Shown: piece by piece, positions 31,649-40,068 of the stretch
Position numbering within the stretch: position 1 is the stretch's first letter
Layout of the letters: the number at the start of each line of letters is the position of its first letter
DNA from: Heligmosomoides polygyrus polygyrus
Taxonomy: Eukaryota > Nematoda > Chromadorea > Rhabditida > Heligmosomidae
NCBI GenBank assembly: GCA_947396885.1
Contig: OX377205.1
Span: 63,894,969 to 63,958,968, forward strand
Direction: 5' to 3'
Length of the DNA: 64,000 nt
The notes under the pieces: generated by a model
Database searches by the model: none
Seen by the model: the letters and a program-made list of their open reading frames with translations, nothing else
Told to the model about the DNA's origin: nothing
Program-made: the position numbers and the translations under genes

Positions 31649-34600
31649 CGATGTTCCGCAATTGATCTTATGCGGTTAGAACAGGTGTTAAAACGATCGA
31701 GGGCTTGCACAGGATTATTACAAGCCACTGGAATTTCGTAGTGAGCTGGAAGCATGTACGAAGTGTTCGCTGTTATAGCGAATCGTGTGCCTTCCAGCGA
31801 TGCTGCAGGCTTTTGAATGGAAGCTACCGTTATGCTAAAGTTGGCTATTTCTTCCGTTATGTATGGACGAAATATTTTTGTGAAAGCCACAGTCTTGTTG
31901 GCTGTGATTATTTCTATTTCTAGCTTTATGAGTGGTGTCCAATGTGAACACTGAACGACTTCAAAGATTCTTTTTGATAGCGGTTTGTGAGCGATTCTGT
32001 AGAACCAGCATGCCGGTTTAGGCAAAAAACATCCACACAAGACGCCTCCACAACTGTTCAAGCAACCGGTGTAACCAGGATATTCCCTAGTATGGTTTAA
32101 TTCTGCTATGGATTCACCTGAGCTAATAGTTTCACATTTATCTGCAATGCAAGACCCTGCTTGAGCACATCGCTTCACGTGGAAGATTTGCATTCTAGTG
32201 GACCTAGTAAAGAACTCAGTTACTTTTGAGCATTTGAAATTCACGGTCTGCTTTCGGAATTTTGCAAGTCCTACGGTCTCATTTGCATGAATTATTTCGA
32301 TGCATATTTCTGACTGCAGCCTGTTGAACAATAGTTCTCGGCTGTATTCGAGGTGGCAGTGATTGCCTTCATTACAGACGACCTCGGCAGAGTGACGCAT
32401 AATGCCATGCTGACACGCTGTTGCCGGTGATAGAAGGCTTATCACAGCAAATAACGAGATTGACAATAACCCTGGAAGAGGCGTGAGCTTGAAGCTTGGA
32501 GGACTCTGCTTCGCAGCAGCTGTGAAATTGTCGAACTGTTCCGAATTTTTAGTGCACTTGCTAGTGTTTCTGATGAACTTTGCCATGAGCCATGTTACAC
32601 CCAACAACACTGTGATAGCTACATAAACGATTATGGCCGTTGTTGCAATGGCACCTGCTGGCCAACAATGGGGATTTCCTAGCAAGGTTTTTGATAGGAG
32701 TTGTTGGTGGTCACAAAACCTAGCACGTTCGCACGACATTACTTGTTCTTGAGCATTAGTCATCGAACGAAAGCGCACATTGACACTTTTCTCTGTCGGT
32801 GATATTGGTAGGAAATAGTTGGCTGCACGCGTGCTGTTATCCACGGCGTGGCATTGTTTGTCAATGCATAATTCGAACCAACCACTTATTGGTGGAATAC
32901 TGATAGTTCCTCTACTGCACGATAGTATCGAGGAATTTTGAGCCGCGAGTGCTGGCGATGCCACGATAGATAGTAGGGTGACAAGTAGCAATGATGAGTT
33001 AATTGTTGTTGGACGTGAGTGAAGTACACTGGTCTCCATACTTCTGAAGAAGTCGTAAGCTCTTGATTTTGAGCTTCGCGGAAGAATTGGTCGCTTCTCA
33101 TTTTGAACAACCACAGGTGACTCTGATGTATCTGAAGTCTCAGCTCTGACTGCTTCTTCATTGCTGGGCTCGACATTAGCACGGATTTCTAGAGGATATA
33201 ACTTGTTAAGAGGCCGGTGGATGACCTTGTGGTTTGGCATCAATATCTTCGCTGACCTTATGAGTCCGTCCGCAGAACTAATGATATCGACTATCTTGCC
33301 ATAGGGCCAATTTCCTCGAGGGATTAGCTCTTGTTCGATGATGACTATCTCGCCTACATAGGGACACGTTCTGCTCAAGTGTCTTGGCTGTTTGAGGATC
33401 ACTTTTTGCGTTTCCCTTAAAGACGTTAGATACAGTGTATTCCAGTTTTCCCAGAACTTATTGGCTATGTTCTCGGAATAATGCAATGCTTCTGTCGCTT
33501 GCTTTTGTGATTGTATGAAATCTGGATCATATGTTGGATCCAGGAGATCGATACGGTCGTTAGATTCTGGTAATGAAAATCTGAGATTTCCTTGAAGGAA
33601 GTCAATTGGACGCAATGGAATAACGCATAGGTCGTCCGAACTGGATTTGGTGAGGGGTCTTGTATTGAGGATGGCTTCAATTCTCGTGAGAACCGTACAC
33701 ATATCTGTAAAGCTGAGTCTCTTTCGTCCCATGGATTTATTGAACGCTTTTTTGACGGATCCTACCAGTCTTTCCCAAGCGCCTCCCATCCATGGAGCAC
33801 CTGGTGGATTAAATAACCACTTGATTTTCTCTGTTGCACAGTACGACATCAGAGAAGTACCCGTAGGCTCATTGGTTTCAAACATAGTGGCTATAATGCG
33901 CTCGCCTTGTTTGAAATTCGTACCGCAATCGGTGCGCACAAGCTTTGCCACTCCTCGTCTTGAGATGAATCTGATAAAGCAGCTAAGGAATGCACCCGAT
34001 GATAGGTTTTCAACAAGCTCCAAATGAAGTGCTCTTGTTGTAAGACAAGTGTAGAGGCATACGTACATTTTTTCTTGCGATTTTGACAGGAATGGACCCA
34101 TGAAGTCGCAACCGACGTTTTCGAACGGTTTTGAAATCACTACCCTGTCTGACGGCAGCGAAGGCATTAAAGGAGCTCCTAATGGCAGTCCTTGATATCT
34201 TTTACACGTAGAACAGTGCTTCAAGTACCGGATGATAACCACAGTCAGACGAGGAATCCAAAATCTCTGTCGCACGATATCTAACATATGGTCCTTGCCG
34301 CAGTGAGCATTATTTGAGTGAACGTGTTGAAGTATGAGACGGACTAGTTCCGACTTCTGTGGTATGTATATGGGTGATTTTGCGTCACGAGGAATCACTG
34401 CGTTCTGGAGGCGCGACTCGTGACGAATAATATCATTTTCGTCCGAGATAACCTTTTTGTTATGGAACTGCCTTTGGAGATCTTGCAAAATCATTCCCTT
34501 CTGCTCTTGTCTTATAAGAACATTCTCGGAAAGTTCGATGTCATGAGAAGTGATGTCTTGAGAGGTGTCAAATTTTGATATCATGACGGTACTGATGTGC

Positions 34601-34783
34601 GACGTTTGGCTCTTGTTCACCGCAATAACCCAATGCTTCAAAGTTTTGCCTACGAGTGCGACCACTCGCATGGCTTTGTTCAGCTTTGAGAACCGAGATA
34701 AGTCGATAAGCTCTGCTCCATAGACGGAGTTGGTGCTGGCTTTTGTTATGTTAGGGAGCGATACGATATCAGCAGTATCTATC
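31167..34783 (-). repeat. Tandem duplication, unit A (integrase-env)
   Basis: A 3617-bp unit repeated 3630 bases further on (34797-38413). All translated frames compared are identical in both copies. Between them is a 13-base filler, AGTGTCGATATCA, that echoes the flanking GATATCAGCAG. Breakpoints fall in the env C-terminal region and between RNase H and integrase. Confidence 0.9.
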
Positions 34784-34836
34784 AGTGTCGATATCAGCAG
34801 TGTCTGGTGTACGTATATGATAATATAACGTAGCAT
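31579..34836 (-). CDS. Second integrase plus env N-terminal ORF
   Basis: A 1085-residue frame. After a few junction residues it repeats the last two thirds of the upstream polyprotein: a zinc-binding HHCC domain (HVHSNNAHCGK...CSTCKRYQ), an integrase core with GCDFMGPF, RTDCGTNF and the PWMGGAWERLVGS glutamate block, a C-terminal domain, then an env-like region. The env region has hydrophobic spans at TINSSLLLVTLLSIVASPALA and IVYVAITVLLGVTWLMAKF and many Cys, including GCLNSCGGVLCGCFLPKPACWF. It stops at CFIAAKMDCP. No RT precedes it, so as a free-standing gene it lacks an obvious start. Confidence 0.75.
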   Translation of the reverse strand: MLRYIIIYVHQTLLISTLIDTADIVSLPNITKASTNSVYGAELIDLSRFSKLNKAMRVVALVGKTLKHWVIAVNKSQTSHISTVMISKFDTSQDITSHDIELSENVLIRQEQKGMILQDLQRQFHNKKVISDENDIIRHESRLQNAVIPRDAKSPIYIPQKSELVRLILQHVHSNNAHCGKDHMLDIVRQRFWIPRLTVVIIRYLKHCSTCKRYQGLPLGAPLMPSLPSDRVVISKPFENVGCDFMGPFLSKSQEKMYVCLYTCLTTRALHLELVENLSSGAFLSCFIRFISRRGVAKLVRTDCGTNFKQGERIIATMFETNEPTGTSLMSYCATEKIKWLFNPPGAPWMGGAWERLVGSVKKAFNKSMGRKRLSFTDMCTVLTRIEAILNTRPLTKSSSDDLCVIPLRPIDFLQGNLRFSLPESNDRIDLLDPTYDPDFIQSQKQATEALHYSENIANKFWENWNTLYLTSLRETQKVILKQPRHLSRTCPYVGEIVIIEQELIPRGNWPYGKIVDIISSADGLIRSAKILMPNHKVIHRPLNKLYPLEIRANVEPSNEEAVRAETSDTSESPVVVQNEKRPILPRSSKSRAYDFFRSMETSVLHSRPTTINSSLLLVTLLSIVASPALAAQNSSILSCSRGTISIPPISGWFELCIDKQCHAVDNSTRAANYFLPISPTEKSVNVRFRSMTNAQEQVMSCERARFCDHQQLLSKTLLGNPHCWPAGAIATTAIIVYVAITVLLGVTWLMAKFIRNTSKCTKNSEQFDNFTAAAKQSPPSFKLTPLPGLLSISLFAVISLLSPATACQHGIMRHSAEVVCNEGNHCHLEYSRELLFNRLQSEICIEIIHANETVGLAKFRKQTVNFKCSKVTEFFTRSTRMQIFHVKRCAQAGSCIADKCETISSGESIAELNHTREYPGYTGCLNSCGGVLCGCFLPKPACWFYRIAHKPLSKRIFEVVQCSHWTPLIKLEIEIITANKTVAFTKIFRPYITEEIANFSITVASIQKPAASLEGTRFAITANTSYMLPAHYEIPVACNNPVQALDRFNTCSNRIRSIAEHRCTPATVRRTLFPCFIAAKMDCP

Positions 34837-35278
34837 TCAAGAGGAACAATGTGGGTTTCGTTGAACAATGCGCCTGGCAGCGTTCATTTACTAGTGGATG
34901 ATCGAAATGAAGAATTATTGGATTCTTTTCACCTGATGGTCCACATTTAATTGAGAATTGTTGAGAGTCGCAGATTACAGTGACCGTCGCATATCTTTGC
35001 GGCGCTTTGCATATGGCTGTAAAATGCGCTCCATGCTCGCATTCGTAGCAACCAGTTAAGTTTGAATTTTGAAGGCTACAGTCCTGGTTGAAGACAAATT
35101 CGGCAGAGGTTTGAAGCACTTTGGATTCTATGCGTAAGACCATTTCCTCTTCGTTTGACGTCGAAATGATCTCATTTTCGATACTGGAGAGGGTTCCGTA
35201 CGCTGTCACTAAGGGCAGTCCATTTTCGCTGCGATGAAGCATGGAAATAGAGTCCTTCGGACAGTCGCAGGTGTGCAC
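34769..35278 (-). pseudogene. Truncated env C-terminal part (junction copy)
   Basis: A 169-residue frame identical to the first part of the 30887-31648 frame until the duplication breakpoint near 34797, where it runs into the start of the second integrase block and stops. It lacks the membrane anchor, so this first env cannot be complete. Confidence 0.8.
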
Positions 35279-38200
35279 CGATGTTCCGCAATTGATCTTA
35301 TGCGGTTAGAACAGGTGTTAAAACGATCGAGGGCTTGCACAGGATTATTACAAGCCACTGGAATTTCGTAGTGAGCTGGAAGCATGTACGAAGTGTTCGC
35401 TGTTATAGCGAATCGTGTGCCTTCCAGCGATGCTGCAGGCTTTTGAATGGAAGCTACCGTTATGCTAAAGTTGGCTATTTCTTCCGTTATGTATGGACGA
35501 AATATTTTTGTGAAAGCCACAGTCTTGTTGGCTGTGATTATTTCTATTTCTAGCTTTATGAGTGGTGTCCAATGTGAACACTGAACGACTTCAAAGATTC
35601 TTTTTGATAGCGGTTTGTGAGCGATTCTGTAGAACCAGCATGCCGGTTTAGGCAAAAAACATCCACACAAGACGCCTCCACAACTGTTCAAGCAACCGGT
35701 GTAACCAGGATATTCCCTAGTATGGTTTAATTCTGCTATGGATTCACCTGAGCTAATAGTTTCACATTTATCTGCAATGCAAGACCCTGCTTGAGCACAT
35801 CGCTTCACGTGGAAGATTTGCATTCTAGTGGACCTAGTAAAGAACTCAGTTACTTTTGAGCATTTGAAATTCACGGTCTGCTTTCGGAATTTTGCAAGTC
35901 CTACGGTCTCATTTGCATGAATTATTTCGATGCATATTTCTGACTGCAGCCTGTTGAACAATAGTTCTCGGCTGTATTCGAGGTGGCAGTGATTGCCTTC
36001 ATTACAGACGACCTCGGCAGAGTGACGCATAATGCCATGCTGACACGCTGTTGCCGGTGATAGAAGGCTTATCACAGCAAATAACGAGATTGACAATAAC
36101 CCTGGAAGAGGCGTGAGCTTGAAGCTTGGAGGACTCTGCTTCGCAGCAGCTGTGAAATTGTCGAACTGTTCCGAATTTTTAGTGCACTTGCTAGTGTTTC
36201 TGATGAACTTTGCCATGAGCCATGTTACACCCAACAACACTGTGATAGCTACATAAACGATTATGGCCGTTGTTGCAATGGCACCTGCTGGCCAACAATG
36301 GGGATTTCCTAGCAAGGTTTTTGATAGGAGTTGTTGGTGGTCACAAAACCTAGCACGTTCGCACGACATTACTTGTTCTTGAGCATTAGTCATCGAACGA
36401 AAGCGCACATTGACACTTTTCTCTGTCGGTGATATTGGTAGGAAATAGTTGGCTGCACGCGTGCTGTTATCCACGGCGTGGCATTGTTTGTCAATGCATA
36501 ATTCGAACCAACCACTTATTGGTGGAATACTGATAGTTCCTCTACTGCACGATAGTATCGAGGAATTTTGAGCCGCGAGTGCTGGCGATGCCACGATAGA
36601 TAGTAGGGTGACAAGTAGCAATGATGAGTTAATTGTTGTTGGACGTGAGTGAAGTACACTGGTCTCCATACTTCTGAAGAAGTCGTAAGCTCTTGATTTT
36701 GAGCTTCGCGGAAGAATTGGTCGCTTCTCATTTTGAACAACCACAGGTGACTCTGATGTATCTGAAGTCTCAGCTCTGACTGCTTCTTCATTGCTGGGCT
36801 CGACATTAGCACGGATTTCTAGAGGATATAACTTGTTAAGAGGCCGGTGGATGACCTTGTGGTTTGGCATCAATATCTTCGCTGACCTTATGAGTCCGTC
36901 CGCAGAACTAATGATATCGACTATCTTGCCATAGGGCCAATTTCCTCGAGGGATTAGCTCTTGTTCGATGATGACTATCTCGCCTACATAGGGACACGTT
37001 CTGCTCAAGTGTCTTGGCTGTTTGAGGATCACTTTTTGCGTTTCCCTTAAAGACGTTAGATACAGTGTATTCCAGTTTTCCCAGAACTTATTGGCTATGT
37101 TCTCGGAATAATGCAATGCTTCTGTCGCTTGCTTTTGTGATTGTATGAAATCTGGATCATATGTTGGATCCAGGAGATCGATACGGTCGTTAGATTCTGG
37201 TAATGAAAATCTGAGATTTCCTTGAAGGAAGTCAATTGGACGCAATGGAATAACGCATAGGTCGTCCGAACTGGATTTGGTGAGGGGTCTTGTATTGAGG
37301 ATGGCTTCAATTCTCGTGAGAACCGTACACATATCTGTAAAGCTGAGTCTCTTTCGTCCCATGGATTTATTGAACGCTTTTTTGACGGATCCTACCAGTC
37401 TTTCCCAAGCGCCTCCCATCCATGGAGCACCTGGTGGATTAAATAACCACTTGATTTTCTCTGTTGCACAGTACGACATCAGAGAAGTACCCGTAGGCTC
37501 ATTGGTTTCAAACATAGTGGCTATAATGCGCTCGCCTTGTTTGAAATTCGTACCGCAATCGGTGCGCACAAGCTTTGCCACTCCTCGTCTTGAGATGAAT
37601 CTGATAAAGCAGCTAAGGAATGCACCCGATGATAGGTTTTCAACAAGCTCCAAATGAAGTGCTCTTGTTGTAAGACAAGTGTAGAGGCATACGTACATTT
37701 TTTCTTGCGATTTTGACAGGAATGGACCCATGAAGTCGCAACCGACGTTTTCGAACGGTTTTGAAATCACTACCCTGTCTGACGGCAGCGAAGGCATTAA
37801 AGGAGCTCCTAATGGCAGTCCTTGATATCTTTTACACGTAGAACAGTGCTTCAAGTACCGGATGATAACCACAGTCAGACGAGGAATCCAAAATCTCTGT
37901 CGCACGATATCTAACATATGGTCCTTGCCGCAGTGAGCATTATTTGAGTGAACGTGTTGAAGTATGAGACGGACTAGTTCCGACTTCTGTGGTATGTATA
38001 TGGGTGATTTTGCGTCACGAGGAATCACTGCGTTCTGGAGGCGCGACTCGTGACGAATAATATCATTTTCGTCCGAGATAACCTTTTTGTTATGGAACTG
38101 CCTTTGGAGATCTTGCAAAATCATTCCCTTCTGCTCTTGTCTTATAAGAACATTCTCGGAAAGTTCGATGTCATGAGAAGTGATGTCTTGAGAGGTGTCA

Positions 38201-38413
38201 AATTTTGATATCATGACGGTACTGATGTGCGACGTTTGGCTCTTGTTCACCGCAATAACCCAATGCTTCAAAGTTTTGCCTACGAGTGCGACCACTCGCA
38301 TGGCTTTGTTCAGCTTTGAGAACCGAGATAAGTCGATAAGCTCTGCTCCATAGACGGAGTTGGTGCTGGCTTTTGTTATGTTAGGGAGCGATACGATATC
38401 AGCAGTATCTATC
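34797..38413 (-). repeat. Tandem duplication, unit B (integrase-env)
   Basis: Partner of the unit at 31167-34783. It continues directly from the RT/RNase H region at 38414 and thus represents the original 5' side of the rearrangement. Confidence 0.9.
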
Positions 38414-40068
38414 TCTTCCGTCACTTTAATACAGTCGATTTCAGTTAACGGCCACGTGTCAGGGCTGTTTTCTAGCCAGCGCGGTCCATTCACCCAATCG
38501 CTATTGGCGATTTCTCCAGAGTTTAAACCTCTGGTCCCTGCATCAGCTGGGTTGTGGGTTGTGCTAACGTGAAGAAATTTAACCAATACGTCGTGCGATT
38601 CTAGGTTGGTCTTAATAGCGAGGATCCGCTCCCGCTGGTTGGCGACGAAAACCGGGACCTTTTTGCAGCTGTTCAACCAATACAGTGCTATTTCGCTATC
38701 TGATACAACGGACACGTTTCGAACGGTTTTGTACGTTTCCATGATTGTCTTGCACAAGCGCGAAGCCATTAGGATTCCAACAAGTTCAAGTCTTGGGATT
38801 GTTTGGTGACATTTTTTCGGTGTTAGCTTAGCTTTTCCACTGATTAGCGTTGAGATCTTCCCTGAGGATTGGCACTGCAGATAGGCACAGGTTGCAATCG
38901 CCAAGCAACTAGCGTCAGCGAATATCCACAGGTGACTGTTCGTGGATTGTTGAATTATACGGCGCGGAATCGATACGCGAGCGTTATCGACCTCTTTACA
39001 TAGACGATTCCATCGAAGGCACAGTTCTTCAGATAATACGGTTTTCCATGCTGTTCCAGTATTGAACACATCCCTCATCATAGATTTTAGTTTTACTATG
39101 AGTGGACTGGCGACACCGATAGGGTCGTACACTGAGTTGATCTGACTGACAATATCTCTTTTCGTCAGCTTCTCCGCGTGAGCGAAATGAGTTCTGACCT
39201 TAAATGAGTCGTCTTCGATGTTATATGCGACACCTAGAATTTTTAAGGAGTGTGAGTCTAGTCGATCCTCCAAGGGTATTTGAGAGTTGACTTCGTTGGA
39301 GTTGGATATATACTCCCTAAGGTTCATGCCAATGTTGGCGAAAAGTTGTTTCGACTCTCGATATTTCATGATCGCCTCTTCTGCAGTGTCGGCAACCATC
39401 ATAATGTTATCCACATATAGATTGCTAGCTATTTCAATTGCAATTGAGGACCCTTCATTATTGAGGTAAGACAGTAGTGCCATGTTTAATATGCTAGGGG
39501 AAGCTGTGACTCCAAACGGCAACCGCTTAAATCTGTAGCGGATTAGGTTGTCCTTCGTTGGAGGCAAATTGATGTTTTTCACCCACAAAAACCTGCATAG
39601 ATCTTTGTGGGAGTGGACCAGGCGCACCTGAGTGAAGGCCGCTTCAATGTCACATATCAGAAGAACCTTTTTTGATCGTGAGACCATGAGAATGTCATGG
39701 ATTTTATTGACGAATGATTCGCCTTTGTGGATTACCTCGTTTAGAGACAGTTGGTTTTTACGTTTTGAAGACGCATCAAACACTATTCTAAGAGGAACAT
39801 TTTTATTAGCTTTCCAGACGCCTGAATGAGGCATGTAGTAGTTTCCGACTGCTTCTGGGTCGGAATCGGAAAATGGTTCAACCATCTTTTCACTGACATA
39901 TTTTTCAATGATTTTGCAGTACCAACTGCGTTGCTCGCTGTTTTGCTGCAAAGTTTTTTGCAGAGACTCTAAGCGGCGAATAGCAACTGTGAAGTTGTCC
40001 TCCAGTTCTCCAATGTTGGTTTTTAATGGAAATGGAGCTGTTATGTATCCGTTTTCAAAGGAAATCAT
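35209..40068 (-). CDS. BEL/Pao Pol polyprotein fused to env N-terminal part
   Basis: A 1619-residue open frame. RT: VLLICDIEAAF with catalytic Asp 140, FKRLPFGVTASP, and YVDN at 218-221 (the BEL variant of YVDD). RNase H: HLWIFADASCLA, PRLELVG, SDSEIALYWL and HNPADAGTRG. Integrase: HHCC zinc domain, then GCDFMGPF, RTDCGTNF and the PWMGGAWERLVGS glutamate, followed by a C-terminal domain. The frame runs on without a stop into Cys-rich env sequence with two hydrophobic spans and ends at CFIAAKMDCP, before the anchor region. It overlaps the gag frame by 14 bases in another frame (+1 relative). Confidence 0.9.
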   Translation of the reverse strand: MISFENGYITAPFPLKTNIGELEDNFTVAIRRLESLQKTLQQNSEQRSWYCKIIEKYVSEKMVEPFSDSDPEAVGNYYMPHSGVWKANKNVPLRIVFDASSKRKNQLSLNEVIHKGESFVNKIHDILMVSRSKKVLLICDIEAAFTQVRLVHSHKDLCRFLWVKNINLPPTKDNLIRYRFKRLPFGVTASPSILNMALLSYLNNEGSSIAIEIASNLYVDNIMMVADTAEEAIMKYRESKQLFANIGMNLREYISNSNEVNSQIPLEDRLDSHSLKILGVAYNIEDDSFKVRTHFAHAEKLTKRDIVSQINSVYDPIGVASPLIVKLKSMMRDVFNTGTAWKTVLSEELCLRWNRLCKEVDNARVSIPRRIIQQSTNSHLWIFADASCLAIATCAYLQCQSSGKISTLISGKAKLTPKKCHQTIPRLELVGILMASRLCKTIMETYKTVRNVSVVSDSEIALYWLNSCKKVPVFVANQRERILAIKTNLESHDVLVKFLHVSTTHNPADAGTRGLNSGEIANSDWVNGPRWLENSPDTWPLTEIDCIKVTEEIDTADIVSLPNITKASTNSVYGAELIDLSRFSKLNKAMRVVALVGKTLKHWVIAVNKSQTSHISTVMISKFDTSQDITSHDIELSENVLIRQEQKGMILQDLQRQFHNKKVISDENDIIRHESRLQNAVIPRDAKSPIYIPQKSELVRLILQHVHSNNAHCGKDHMLDIVRQRFWIPRLTVVIIRYLKHCSTCKRYQGLPLGAPLMPSLPSDRVVISKPFENVGCDFMGPFLSKSQEKMYVCLYTCLTTRALHLELVENLSSGAFLSCFIRFISRRGVAKLVRTDCGTNFKQGERIIATMFETNEPTGTSLMSYCATEKIKWLFNPPGAPWMGGAWERLVGSVKKAFNKSMGRKRLSFTDMCTVLTRIEAILNTRPLTKSSSDDLCVIPLRPIDFLQGNLRFSLPESNDRIDLLDPTYDPDFIQSQKQATEALHYSENIANKFWENWNTLYLTSLRETQKVILKQPRHLSRTCPYVGEIVIIEQELIPRGNWPYGKIVDIISSADGLIRSAKILMPNHKVIHRPLNKLYPLEIRANVEPSNEEAVRAETSDTSESPVVVQNEKRPILPRSSKSRAYDFFRSMETSVLHSRPTTINSSLLLVTLLSIVASPALAAQNSSILSCSRGTISIPPISGWFELCIDKQCHAVDNSTRAANYFLPISPTEKSVNVRFRSMTNAQEQVMSCERARFCDHQQLLSKTLLGNPHCWPAGAIATTAIIVYVAITVLLGVTWLMAKFIRNTSKCTKNSEQFDNFTAAAKQSPPSFKLTPLPGLLSISLFAVISLLSPATACQHGIMRHSAEVVCNEGNHCHLEYSRELLFNRLQSEICIEIIHANETVGLAKFRKQTVNFKCSKVTEFFTRSTRMQIFHVKRCAQAGSCIADKCETISSGESIAELNHTREYPGYTGCLNSCGGVLCGCFLPKPACWFYRIAHKPLSKRIFEVVQCSHWTPLIKLEIEIITANKTVAFTKIFRPYITEEIANFSITVASIQKPAASLEGTRFAITANTSYMLPAHYEIPVACNNPVQALDRFNTCSNRIRSIAEHRCTPATVRRTLFPCFIAAKMDCP

